DNA of 40,986 bases from Phycisphaeraceae bacterium. GTDB taxonomy: Bacteria; Planctomycetota; Phycisphaerae; Phycisphaerales; Phycisphaeraceae. Of the stretch, positions 9,310 to 17,490 are shown piece by piece. The position numbers and the translations under genes are program-made. How positions within the stretch are numbered: the first letter of the stretch is position 1; every line of letters begins with the position of its first letter. Location of the stretch: contig JAVKCD010000023.1 of the NCBI GenBank assembly GCA_040222855.1, positions 1-40,986 on the forward strand, in the 5' to 3' direction. The notes under the pieces are model-generated. The model ran no database searches and was not told the origin of the DNA. It was given only the letters and a program-made list of their open reading frames with translations.

Positions 9310-10727
9310 CGCACCGCCTCCACGTCATTCTCGATCGGACCGAAGAACCGGTACGCCGGCTCATCATTCGCCAGCCGTTGCACCGTCAACGCGGCCTCCC
9401 GCAGGTGATAATCACCCCACATTGCCGCCTCGCCGCACGGGATCTTCCGACCCTCCGGCACATAATCCCAGCCATTCGGCCGGTGATACACCGTGTGCAG
9501 CGACAACCCCTGATGCTCAGGGTCCACGCCAAGATAGGTGTCCGTCAGCAACGTCCGCAGCGAGGTCAACCCCGCCTTGAGATAGCGATCGCCCGCCGCC
9601 GCATCGCCATGTCGCTTCAGATACAGCCCCAGCCGAACAAGCCCTTGGCAACAGATCGCGCCCGCCGAAGAATCCACCGGTTCGTAGTCATTAAACGGCT
9701 CAGCAGGGCGGTCCAGGTAATCACCCATCATCGCCAGGCCAGGCGCGCCCGTGTCCCAGTAAGGCACGCCATCGACCGGCGTATGCTCAATAAAGAAATC
9801 ACATGTCGCCCGCGCCGCCTCTAGCATGAACCCAGTCACCTCAGCCCGCCCGCCATGAGGCTCAAGCTCCTCATCGCCCACCGTTTCAAGAAACTCAAGC
9901 TGCTCCGGATAACCCACCACCGCCCACGATAAGCCGCGCGTCCACGTCGAAAACGGCGAGTAACCCTGCTGCGTCGAAGGACACCGGTAATCCCCGTTGT
10001 TCGCATTGAACACCGCCTCGTGCGAGGCTCGTCCCCGGATGTCATAGATATCTCGCAGACCATTCTTGCTGTCTGCCCCGTACCAGATGTTAAACCGCGC
10101 CGTGTTCCGTGCATGCTCGATGATCCGGCCCAGCAGATTGATCCGTTCATCCCGCTCCCCCTGCAGCACATGCCCCAACTGGTGGCTGACCGCCAACGCC
10201 CGACAACTCCGGATTGTGTCTACAAACAACGACTGCGGGCCATTGAACGAATAAATGTACCCCGTCCCATCCGCCGTCTTCGCCCACCGCGAGGCCTGCA
10301 CCGCACCGGTCACCTTCAGCGCGAGTTCATAAAAGTCCATCTCCCCCGCGCCAGCGGCAAACCGACCTTCTCGCGCCAGCCGCCACAAATTCCCATACGT
10401 CGACACGTTGTTGAACCCGTGGTCATGCACCCCGGTATGCGTCAGGTGTGGCGCCATCACCTCACGAGTCCGCTCCCTCGCTAGCTCCAGAAAGAACTCA
10501 TCCCCCGTCGCATCAAACTGCAACGCCGCCGAACCAAACTGAAAACCCTGCGTCCACTCTGTCCACCCCTGAGCGGTGTACTTCCCCGCCACCGTGAACA
10601 CAGGCGTAGACGATCCAGGCGGAAAACTCGTCTCGATCGAACGAATCTTCTCACCCGACAACGCCCACATCCGGGCGATCGGATCGAGCAGGTCAGCAGG
10701 CGTCAGTGTGTCATCAATCCGAATCAT
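9306..10727 (-). CDS. Glycoside hydrolase family 88-like unsaturated uronyl hydrolase
   Basis: The protein (473 residues, alpha/alpha barrel) is related to unsaturated glucuronyl hydrolases, which hydrate the 4,5-double bond left by polysaccharide lyases and release an unsaturated uronate that opens to a keto-uronate. Family-like motifs are HDHGF with an acidic residue near 102, FVDTIRS with a second Asp near 168 (the usual catalytic pair spacing), STWTRGLSWAVVGY near 258, DSSAGAICCQGL near 351, and AAMWGDYHLREAAL near the end. There is no signal peptide, so it acts on imported oligosaccharides. I chose the ATG at 10727 because AGGAGG lies about 10 nt upstream; the frame runs open another 40 codons into the promoter region. 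It is the first gene of the uronate operon. Confidence 0.85.
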   Translation of the reverse strand: MIRIDDTLTPADLLDPIARMWALSGEKIRSIETSFPPGSSTPVFTVAGKYTAQGWTEWTQGFQFGSAALQFDATGDEFFLELARERTREVMAPHLTHTGVHDHGFNNVSTYGNLWRLAREGRFAAGAGEMDFYELALKVTGAVQASRWAKTADGTGYIYSFNGPQSLFVDTIRSCRALAVSHQLGHVLQGERDERINLLGRIIEHARNTARFNIWYGADSKNGLRDIYDIRGRASHEAVFNANNGDYRCPSTQQGYSPFSTWTRGLSWAVVGYPEQLEFLETVGDEELEPHGGRAEVTGFMLEAARATCDFFIEHTPVDGVPYWDTGAPGLAMMGDYLDRPAEPFNDYEPVDSSAGAICCQGLVRLGLYLKRHGDAAAGDRYLKAGLTSLRTLLTDTYLGVDPEHQGLSLHTVYHRPNGWDYVPEGRKIPCGEAAMWGDYHLREAALTVQRLANDEPAYRFFGPIENDVEAVR

Positions 10728-10794
10728 GGGCTTGAGCCTCCTGCCGCGAGAATAGCCCCACCCGACACCCCCGACCACACCCAGAGAAAAGAAT

Positions 10795-10809
10795 TGCCGG
10801 ATCTGGACA
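10795..10809 (-). promoter_or_regulatory. Candidate AraC-type binding site in front of the uronate operon
   Basis: On the minus strand this reads TGTCCAGATCCGGCA. It matches 12 of 15 positions with TGTCCAAATCTGCCA at 11736-11750 on the plus strand. Each copy points along the operon it precedes: this one is 68 bp upstream of the GH88 start, the other about 100 bp upstream of the Gfo/Idh start. The regulator gene lies between them. The sequence match is direct; binding by the neighbouring AraC-type protein is inference. Confidence 0.5.
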
Positions 10810-10830
10810 CAAAACGTCTTGTTCGGCATA

Positions 10831-10847
10831 ATGGGGTGTCGCCCCAT
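10831..10847. promoter_or_regulatory. Perfect 6-bp-arm palindrome at the AraC gene start
   Basis: ATGGGG and CCCCAT flank a 5-base centre (TGTCG). The element covers two possible ATG starts of the AraC-type gene, so it could be an operator or an mRNA hairpin limiting its translation. It is short and could be chance in this GC-rich DNA. Confidence 0.3.
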
Positions 10848-11730
10848 GCGACCGGATCACCTCATGGAACGAGCCCGCACCATCCCGCCCATGCCACCCG
10901 AGCAGGCCGTCCTCGACATCTGCGCCCGGCTCTTTCGCCACGAACACCCCGTCGTCGATGTCATCGCACGCCGACTCTCCGGACCCATTGACGTCCAGCC
11001 CCACGCCCACCGCGAAGGTCTCCAGCTCGTCGTTCTCCGCCGCTGCGCCGGACGCACCATGGCCGCCGGCGTCTGGGTCGGCGTCTCCGGAACCACCCTC
11101 ATGGCCTCCTATCCCGGCGACCGCCACGGCTATGAACTTCGCCCCTCCGCCGCCGCCGCCGAGATGATTGTCATCAAACTCGCCATGACCCCCGCATGGC
11201 CCGCTTCCCGAGCCCGGCCTTGGCCCGCAGTACTCACCGGCATCACCGAACCACCGCGCCTCACCGAAGCCATCGACCGTCTCCGCCGAGATGTACGCCC
11301 CGTTGGTGCCTCCGTTCCCTCCTGGGTCGCCGATGCCGCCGTCGTCCTCTGCGCCTGGGTCCGAGATGACGAACCCGGCACACCCGTGCCCGCCTCCGAA
11401 GAATCCGACCCCGCCATCCAGGCCGCGCTCAGTCTCATCGAAGAGCACCCCGCCGAGCCGCCCACCCTCGAACAGATGGCAGCCGCTGCGCACCTCTCGC
11501 CCCGCCAGTTCGCCCGCCGCTTCGAACGAGCCGTCGGCCGCACGCCTCACGAATACGTGAGCCAGCGCCGCCTCGAACGCGCCAAAGCCCTCCTCTTCGA
11601 CGAACGACACACCGGCGAACAGGTCGCCCGCGCTGTCGGTTTCTCCTCGCAGGCCACCTTTACCCGCTGGTTCCGACAGCACACAGGCAAAACCCCCATG
11701 CAATACCGCTCCGACCCAATGGTCCTCTGA
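10846..11730 (+). CDS. AraC family transcriptional regulator
   Basis: This DNA-binding regulator has an N-terminal sensor region with a cupin-like start (a VQPHAHREGLQLVVL stretch) and a C-terminal AraC domain with two helix-turn-helix units. The first is PTLEQMAAAAHLSPRQFARR and the second is TGEQVARAVGFSSQATFTRW, followed by the conserved GKTPMQYR end. It is transcribed away from the uronate operon and ahead of the Gfo/Idh-isomerase pair, so it probably controls one or both. The start is uncertain: ATGs at 10831, 10846 and 10864 and a TTG at 10819 are all in frame, and none has a good ribosome-binding site. About 294 residues with the start used here. Confidence 0.9.
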   Translation: MRPDHLMERARTIPPMPPEQAVLDICARLFRHEHPVVDVIARRLSGPIDVQPHAHREGLQLVVLRRCAGRTMAAGVWVGVSGTTLMASYPGDRHGYELRPSAAAAEMIVIKLAMTPAWPASRARPWPAVLTGITEPPRLTEAIDRLRRDVRPVGASVPSWVADAAVVLCAWVRDDEPGTPVPASEESDPAIQAALSLIEEHPAEPPTLEQMAAAAHLSPRQFARRFERAVGRTPHEYVSQRRLERAKALLFDERHTGEQVARAVGFSSQATFTRWFRQHTGKTPMQYRSDPMVL

Positions 11731-11735
11731 TGCCC

Positions 11736-11769
11736 TGTCCAAATCTGCCATGAATGACCAGATCGGCAT
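11736..11769 (+). promoter_or_regulatory. Tandem candidate AraC-type half-sites upstream of the Gfo/Idh gene
   Basis: CCAAATCTGCCA (11739-11750) and CCAGATCGGCAT (11758-11769) are related direct repeats 19 bp apart, a layout common for AraC-family activators. The first is preceded by TGT, extending the match to the inverted site at 10795-10809. They lie 83-116 bp upstream of the ATG at 11852, with only non-coding DNA after the regulator stop at 11730. Confidence 0.5.
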
Positions 11770-11851
11770 AGAAGGTGGTCGCAATATCTAGCCCGCCTCC
11801 TTCGCCTTCCGCGTAACCTTCTTTCATACAGACCCTTCAAGGAGAACCGCG

Positions 11852-13042
11852 ATGGCTCAGCAACGAATCGGCGTGATTATGTCAGGCGTCACCGGACGCA
11901 TGGGCACCAATCAGCACCTCATCCGATCCATCCTCGCCATCATCAAGCAGGGCGGGGTCAAAGTCTCACCCGAACTCACCCTCATGCCCGACCCCATCCT
12001 CGTCGGCCGCAACGAGAACAAACTCCGCGACCTCGCCGAGTCCCTCGGACCCGACGCCATCGGCAAACCGCTCCGCTACACCACCAACCTCGACGCCGTC
12101 CTCGCCGACGACAACGAACACATCTTCTTCGACGCCTCGCTCACCCAACTCCGCACCAAGTTCGTCAGCAAAGCCATCGAAGCCGGCAAAGCCATCTACT
12201 GCGAGAAGCCCACCGCCACCAACACCGCCGAAGCACTCGCCCTCGCCGAAAAGGCCGAGGCCGCTGGTGTCAAGAACGGCGTTGTCCAGGACAAGCTCTG
12301 GCTCCCCGGCATCCGCAAACTCAAGATGCTCATCGAACAAGGCTTCTTCGGAAAAATCCTCTCCGTCAAAGGCGACTTCGGCTACTGGGTCTTCTCAGGT
12401 GAGATCGCCGACCAGCCCGCGCAGCGACCAAGCTGGAACTACCGCGAAGAAGACGGCGGCGGAATCATGGTCGATATGTTCTGCCACTGGCGCTACGTCA
12501 TCGACAACGTCTTCGGACCCGTCACTTCCCTTGTCGCCCACGCCTCGGTCGACCTCGATAAACGCATCGACGAAAACGGCAAGCCCTACAAAGCCACCGC
12601 CGATGACTCCGCCTACGGCATCTTCGTTCTCGAAGACGGCACCACCTGCCAGTTCAACTCCACCTGGTGCACCCGTGTCCGCCGTGATGACCTCCTGACC
12701 ATTCAGGTCGACGGCACCCACGGCTCCGCCGTCGCCGGGCTACGCGAATGCTGGGTCCAGTCCATCGCCGAAACTCCCAAGCCCGTCTGGAACCCTGACA
12801 TCGAGCAGCCCATCAAGTTCTTCGAGAACTGGCAGCAGGTCCCCAACGCCACTCACTACGATAATGCCTTCAAGATCCAGTGGGAGATGTTCCTCCGACA
12901 CATCGCCCTCGATGAACCTTTCCGTTGGGACCTCCGCGAAGCCGCCAAGGGCGTTCAACTCGCCGAACTCGGTCTCCAGAGCTGGAAGAACCGAACCTGG
13001 CTCGACGTCCCCGCCCTCGAACCTGTCACCGCCAACGCATGA
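11852..13042 (+). CDS. Gfo/Idh/MocA family oxidoreductase
   Basis: This is an NAD(P)-dependent sugar or polyol dehydrogenase of 396 residues. The N-terminal Rossmann fold begins [14 protein letters not shown], an expanded form of the usual GxGxxG with a Met-Gly end. YCEKPTA near residue 116 is the family EKP motif carrying the catalytic lysine. The C-terminal alpha/beta domain contains [18 protein letters not shown], with the histidine typical of this family. A good AAGGAG lies before the ATG. The stop overlaps the next gene start by 4 bp, so it is coupled to a TIM-barrel isomerase. Substrate is unknown; pairing with the isomerase suggests oxidation of a sugar ring position followed by isomerisation or cleavage. 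Confidence 0.9.
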   Translation: MAQQRIGVIMSGVTGRMGTNQHLIRSILAIIKQGGVKVSPELTLMPDPILVGRNENKLRDLAESLGPDAIGKPLRYTTNLDAVLADDNEHIFFDASLTQLRTKFVSKAIEAGKAIYCEKPTATNTAEALALAEKAEAAGVKNGVVQDKLWLPGIRKLKMLIEQGFFGKILSVKGDFGYWVFSGEIADQPAQRPSWNYREEDGGGIMVDMFCHWRYVIDNVFGPVTSLVAHASVDLDKRIDENGKPYKATADDSAYGIFVLEDGTTCQFNSTWCTRVRRDDLLTIQVDGTHGSAVAGLRECWVQSIAETPKPVWNPDIEQPIKFFENWQQVPNATHYDNAFKIQWEMFLRHIALDEPFRWDLREAAKGVQLAELGLQSWKNRTWLDVPALEPVTANA

Positions 13043-13872
13043 CCGCCACACCTCTCACCGACCTCTCAACCGTTGCCGTCCACACCATGACCAACAAACC
13101 ATGGTCACTGGCCGAGTGCTGCACAAACTACACCAAAGCCGGCTTCGGCGGGCTCTCCGTCTGGCGCAACGTCATCGAACCCATCGGCATCAAAGAAGCC
13201 GCTCGCATCGTCAAAGGCTCCGGCCTCAAGGTCCCCGCTCTCGTCCGAGGTGGGTTCTTTGTCGCAACCGACCCCACCCAGCGACAAGCCGCGATCGACA
13301 CCAACAGAACCTGCCTCGACGAAGCCGCCGCCATCGGTGCCGACATGGTCGTCCTTGTCGTCGGGGCCGAACCGGGCACGCCCCTTGCTATGGCTCGACA
13401 GCAAGTCACCGACGGCATCGCCGCCTGCCTCGATCATGCTCAATCCACAGGCGTCAAGCTCGCCATCGAACCTCTCCACCCCATGTACGCCGCCGACAAG
13501 TCCTGCATCAACCGCATCGCCGAAGCGCGGCACGTCTGCGAACAACTCAACCATCCCGCCGTAGGCGTTGCCGTCGATGTCTACCACGTCTGGTGGGACC
13601 CCGACCTCGAACAGGAAATCGAAAAACTCGGCAAAGGCGGTTATCTCGCCGGCTTCCACGTCTGCGACTGGCGCATCGTAACCCGACACCTCCTCACGGA
13701 CCGCGCCCTCATGGGCGACGGCTGCATCGACATCCGCGCCATCCGCGGCATGGTCGAAGAAGCCGGCTTCACCGGACTCAACGAAGTCGAAATCTTCTCC
13801 GAAGAACACTGGGCCACCGACCAGAGCACCTACCTCGACCGCATCGCCCACGCCTGCCTCAACCACACCTGA
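13039..13872 (+). CDS. Sugar phosphate isomerase/epimerase family TIM-barrel protein
   Basis: This is a 277-residue AP-endonuclease-2-like TIM barrel. The likely divalent-metal ligands of this fold are present in order: Glu in LAIEPLHP, Asp in [12 protein letters not shown], His in AGFHVCDW, and Glu in [12 protein letters not shown]. It resembles IolE/hydroxypyruvate-isomerase-like proteins, and its exact substrate is unknown. The ATG overlaps the stop of the Gfo/Idh gene (ATGA), so I take this start rather than the longer upstream frame. It converges on the radical SAM gene with only 7 bp between, and no terminator is visible there. Confidence 0.88.
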   Translation: MTATPLTDLSTVAVHTMTNKPWSLAECCTNYTKAGFGGLSVWRNVIEPIGIKEAARIVKGSGLKVPALVRGGFFVATDPTQRQAAIDTNRTCLDEAAAIGADMVVLVVGAEPGTPLAMARQQVTDGIAACLDHAQSTGVKLAIEPLHPMYAADKSCINRIAEARHVCEQLNHPAVGVAVDVYHVWWDPDLEQEIEKLGKGGYLAGFHVCDWRIVTRHLLTDRALMGDGCIDIRAIRGMVEEAGFTGLNEVEIFSEEHWATDQSTYLDRIAHACLNHT

Positions 13873-13879
13873 TCTGGAC

Positions 13880-15217
13880 CTACCGCGACCGCTTCTTCCG
13901 ACGCTTCACGGGCTTACTCGCCCGCACCCGCTCGATCCGCGCCGGGCGCTGCGCTGGCGGAAGCTGACCCTCCTTCAAATAACCCGCCAACCACTCAAAA
14001 CGCTCCATCGTGTGCTCAAATAACCGCCGGTACCCTGCACACAACACCGTCGGCCCCGTGATCCCCCCTCGCGCCGGACGATGCTTCGGACAACCCCCGT
14101 AACACAGCCGCAACCAACGACACGACCGACACTCAGCTCCCAGTGCTAACTTGCGCATCCCAAACCCCGCCAACCGCTCACCATCCAGCCGGTCCCACCA
14201 GTTCTCGCCCTCATCGCGCTCCGCCTCCTCTCCATCGACCGTCAACGCCACTGGCTCGCCGACGTCCCCCAATCGCCAGCGCGGCTCGACGTAGTGATCA
14301 CACCCATAAACCGTTCCGTCATGCTCCACCGTCAACTGACTCGAACACGAATCCGAGTAGGTGCACTCCGCCGCCACGCCGTGCACCAGCGTCTGCAACA
14401 CGCTGTCAAACACACGCACCGACACTCGCGTCCGATGCTTGACGAACCACTCATCAAACACTGCACACAAAAACGCACCATAAGCCTCCGCGTCCGGCGA
14501 GAAACTCGCCAACTGCCATCCCCGCCAGTCATCTAGCCTCGCCCCGCCAGACCACCCTGCATCATGCCGACCCGCCCGCTCCGACTCCTCAGGCGATAAC
14601 CACTCCACCGCCGGTATGAACTGCACCCAGTCCACACCCAACCTCATCAACTCACGCCACACCGCCAACGGCCGCACCACATTCCGATCGCTCAACACCA
14701 CCAGCACGTTGTGCTCCACCCCGTGCCGCCGCAGCAACCTCAACCCCCACTCCACCCGCTCGTAACTACCCGACCCATCCGCCATCGTCCGGTAGTGATC
14801 GTGATCCTCACCCAGCCCGTCCATCGAAATCCCCACCAGCACCTTCTGCTCCCGAAGAAACCGACACCACCGCTCATCCAGCAACGTCCCGTTGGTCTGC
14901 AGCGCATGCACCACTCGCTGCGTCGGCCGCCGATGACGCTCGACCAACTCAACCATCCGCTCAAACCACGCCAGCCCCGCCAGCGTCGGCTCGCCTCCCT
15001 GCCACGACAACGTCACCGCATCCCCCGCCCTCGGCAGATACCCCGCCAACATCGCCTCCAAAGTCCCCTCACCCATCCGCCGAACACCACCGTCCCCAGC
15101 CGTCGGTAGGTAATAACAGTAATGACAACGAAGATTGCACCCCGCCCCCACCGGCTTGAGCATCAACGTCACCCGCCGGGCAGCCAGCCCCTCAGCTCGT
15201 GGCATAGTCAAGACCAT
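13880..15217 (-). CDS. Radical SAM/SPASM enzyme, anaerobic sulfatase-maturating enzyme type
   Basis: Enzymes of this family convert an active-site Cys or Ser of sulfatases to formylglycine. The radical SAM cluster ligands are C27, C31 and C34 (CNLRCHYCYY), followed by SWQGGEPTLAG and LQTNGTLLD. The C-terminal SPASM region has many cysteines (CTYSDSC, YGCDHYV, CRSCRWLRLCYGGCP, LCAGY). The Asp in GCDHYV corresponds to the catalytic base region of known maturases. Length 445 is slightly above usual because of a basic tail (KPVKRRKKRSR). No sulfatase gene is in this window, so its client must be elsewhere. There is no clear ribosome-binding site at 15217 or at the ATG at 15205. Confidence 0.88.
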   Translation of the reverse strand: MVLTMPRAEGLAARRVTLMLKPVGAGCNLRCHYCYYLPTAGDGGVRRMGEGTLEAMLAGYLPRAGDAVTLSWQGGEPTLAGLAWFERMVELVERHRRPTQRVVHALQTNGTLLDERWCRFLREQKVLVGISMDGLGEDHDHYRTMADGSGSYERVEWGLRLLRRHGVEHNVLVVLSDRNVVRPLAVWRELMRLGVDWVQFIPAVEWLSPEESERAGRHDAGWSGGARLDDWRGWQLASFSPDAEAYGAFLCAVFDEWFVKHRTRVSVRVFDSVLQTLVHGVAAECTYSDSCSSQLTVEHDGTVYGCDHYVEPRWRLGDVGEPVALTVDGEEAERDEGENWWDRLDGERLAGFGMRKLALGAECRSCRWLRLCYGGCPKHRPARGGITGPTVLCAGYRRLFEHTMERFEWLAGYLKEGQLPPAQRPARIERVRASKPVKRRKKRSR

Positions 15218-15279
15218 ATAGTCTTAAGATAATCCCCAAAGCCCCTCCAGACCACCCCCTATCACCCCCAAAAACCTGC

Positions 15280-16524
15280 TCACGGCCAGGTGATCGTCCC
15301 ATCCGGCAGCCGCGCCTGCGTCCACTGAACCACCGCTGGATCACACGGGTACTTTGCCGCCAATCCCTCATCTAGATCAACACCCAGCCCTGGACGATCG
15401 TTCGGATAGAAGTAGCCCGCACGAAACTCAGGACAACCTGGAAACACGTCCCCGGTCGCGCCCGTGAACGGCTGCAACTCCTGAATCCCAAAGTTTGGTG
15501 CCGCCAGATTCAGGTGCAGATTCGCCGCGTGGCCCACAGGCGACACATCGCCCGGACCGTGCCACGCCAACCGAACCCCAAATGCCTCCGCCAACGCCAT
15601 CACCTTCTTCGCTGGCGTGATCCCACCCATCTGACTCATGTGCATCCGGATGAAATCAATCCACCGGTTCGCAATGAGCGGGGTCCACTCATTCGGATTG
15701 CTGAACAACTCGCCCACTGCCTGCGCCGTCGTACTCGTTGCCCGAACCTTCTCGTACCACGCCAGATGCTCGGGAGGCAGCAGGTCCTCCAGAAAGTACA
15801 ACCGCAGCGGCTGCAGGTCCTTCGAGAACGCCATCGCCTCCACAGGCGACAATCGACAATGTACATCGTGCAACAACTCCACCCCATCACCAAACTCAGA
15901 GCGCACGTGCTCGATCGCCTTCAGCGTGCTCCGCGTGTACTGCGTCGGATCGTAATACGCCCCGCCAATCGCACCCTCCGGCTTGTTCAGCGGGCGATCT
16001 ATCGACCCGCCATAAGCCATCCCGCCCGCCTCACCCGAAGCCCGCGTCGCCGCAGCCCCGCCCCCAAAACGAATCCGCACATGCCGCATCCCCTGATCCA
16101 GCTGCGCTCGAACATGATCATCCAACTCCCCAAAGTCCCGCCCATCCGCGTGCTGGTACACCGCTGCGCCCTCGCGCATCCGACCGCCCAGCAGATCATA
16201 AACCGGCATCCCCGCCAGCTTCCCCTTGATGTCCCACAACGCCATGTCGATCGCCGACACCGCGTTATTCAGCACCGGCCCGTTCCGCCAGTAGCTGTTG
16301 ACCATCATCAGCCGCCACATCTCCTCGATCCGCGCTACGTCACGACCCACCACCAGCGGCTTGAGATAATCCGTGATCGCACTCGCCACCAACAGATAAC
16401 GCTGCGCAAACGTCCCACACCCCAGCCCATACAACTCCGGCTCCGACGTCTCGATCTTCGCCACCACCAGGTTCCGACCCATAGGCGACGTCAACACCAC
16501 ACGCACATCTCGGATCGTAATCAT
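15280..16524 (-). CDS. Enolase-superfamily dehydratase, D-mannonate dehydratase (ManD/RspA)-like
   Basis: This belongs to the mandelate racemase/muconate lactonising fold that dehydrates acid sugars with Mg2+. The capping domain and barrel show NGPVLNNAVSAIDMALWDIKGK split over residues 75-100. Metal ligands and catalytic groups follow in order: Asp and His in LLHDVHCRLSP, Glu in FLEDLLPPE, Glu in QAVGELF, His in LAWHGPGDVSP, and Glu in IQELQP. This matches ManD/RspA, whose product from mannonate is 2-keto-3-deoxygluconate, the substrate of the KDG kinase 8 kb away. The loop after HVRIRFGG, which helps set specificity, looks different from classical ManD, so substrate may differ. A GAGGG precedes the ATG, and the gene lies 5 bp after the isomerase gene. 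Confidence 0.85.
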   Translation of the reverse strand: MITIRDVRVVLTSPMGRNLVVAKIETSEPELYGLGCGTFAQRYLLVASAITDYLKPLVVGRDVARIEEMWRLMMVNSYWRNGPVLNNAVSAIDMALWDIKGKLAGMPVYDLLGGRMREGAAVYQHADGRDFGELDDHVRAQLDQGMRHVRIRFGGGAAATRASGEAGGMAYGGSIDRPLNKPEGAIGGAYYDPTQYTRSTLKAIEHVRSEFGDGVELLHDVHCRLSPVEAMAFSKDLQPLRLYFLEDLLPPEHLAWYEKVRATSTTAQAVGELFSNPNEWTPLIANRWIDFIRMHMSQMGGITPAKKVMALAEAFGVRLAWHGPGDVSPVGHAANLHLNLAAPNFGIQELQPFTGATGDVFPGCPEFRAGYFYPNDRPGLGVDLDEGLAAKYPCDPAVVQWTQARLPDGTITWP

Positions 16525-16529
16525 GATAT

Positions 16530-17423
16530 TCAGCCCTCTTGCGTCGAGACCACACCCAGCCCCAGACTACGACGAACCGCCGCCCCCGTTAGCCCCACCG
16601 CCTCATCCGCACCCATCCCCTTCCATCGCGGGCTCGTTGGCTCCGCCGTCATCGGACCGTCATAACCAATCGACCGCAAACCCCGCACAAAACCCTCGTT
16701 GTCAAACACCCCCGTCTCGCCCGGCAGCATCCGCTCCGTCACCGTCTGTTCCGCCGCCGACCGACCCTCGATCCCGTCGCACAGATGCACCACCACCACA
16801 TCCTTCGCCTCCAACGCCTCCAGATCCTCAACCCCTTCTCCAGCACAGTGCCAGTGAAGCGTATCCACCATCAAACCCAGCCCGTCATACCCCGCCTCCC
16901 GGATCAGTTGCAACATCCCCTTCATTGTGTGAATGAACGAGTGCACATGTCCTGCTCGCCGCGTCTTCGGGCTCACATACTCCATCCCCAGTCGCACCCC
17001 GTGATCCTCCAGAACCGGCATCGCCTCCCGCAGCCGCAACAAATGCCGCCGGTAGTTCGCCGCCGTGTCCCGCTCATCATTAAAAGGCAACACCACCACA
17101 CCCGCCCGCGTAAACCCAAGCCGCTGCGCCAGTGCCGCCCGCTCTGCCAGCACACCCATCGCCTCTCGCCACTCCTCCTCCTCACCCGACAACGTCCGGG
17201 TCATAAGCGACACGTACCCCGGCCGCAACCCCAGCTCCCCCATCCGGTCCGCCAGCCGCTCAACCCCGTAATCTGCTATCCAAAGGTCATACCGATTCAG
17301 CCGCAGGTCCAACCCCTCAAAACCGTGCCGCGCCGCCAACACCGCCGCCTGCTCAGGATCAGCGTCCGCGCCGATCAAATCAGCCATCAGCGAAGGGTAA
17401 GGTTGACCAGGTGTCGATGACAT
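16530..17423 (-). CDS. Sugar phosphate isomerase/epimerase family TIM-barrel protein
   Basis: This is a second TIM-barrel isomerase-like protein, 297 residues from the ATG used here. Candidate metal ligands are Glu in LGMEYVSP, Asp in LMVDTLHWHCAG, His in VVVHLCDG and Glu in MTAEPTSP, the normal spacing for xylose-isomerase-like proteins. The first barrel strand is SLMADLIGADADP, so the start at 17423 leaves a short lead. In-frame ATGs at 17459 and 17510 would add residues that look like read-through of spacer, and no good ribosome-binding site decides. It is 67 bp downstream of a Gfo/Idh gene and 5 bp upstream of the mannonate-dehydratase-like gene. Substrate is unknown. Confidence 0.85.
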   Translation of the reverse strand: MSSTPGQPYPSLMADLIGADADPEQAAVLAARHGFEGLDLRLNRYDLWIADYGVERLADRMGELGLRPGYVSLMTRTLSGEEEEWREAMGVLAERAALAQRLGFTRAGVVVLPFNDERDTAANYRRHLLRLREAMPVLEDHGVRLGMEYVSPKTRRAGHVHSFIHTMKGMLQLIREAGYDGLGLMVDTLHWHCAGEGVEDLEALEAKDVVVVHLCDGIEGRSAAEQTVTERMLPGETGVFDNEGFVRGLRSIGYDGPMTAEPTSPRWKGMGADEAVGLTGAAVRRSLGLGVVSTQEG

Positions 17424-17490
17424 CAGCAGGGGGGTCCGGAAACGCTTACACGCAGGCATCCAGAAACAGCATGAACCAACGGGCTCCGGC

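Noticed and set aside
10714-11784. A 356-codon Gly/Asp-rich frame on the minus strand over the AraC-type gene
   Set aside because: Antisense to a clear helix-turn-helix protein and of low-complexity composition.
15210-15225. AAGAC/GTCTT inverted repeat over the start of the radical SAM gene
   Set aside because: Arms of only 5 bp and partly coding; too weak to call an operator.
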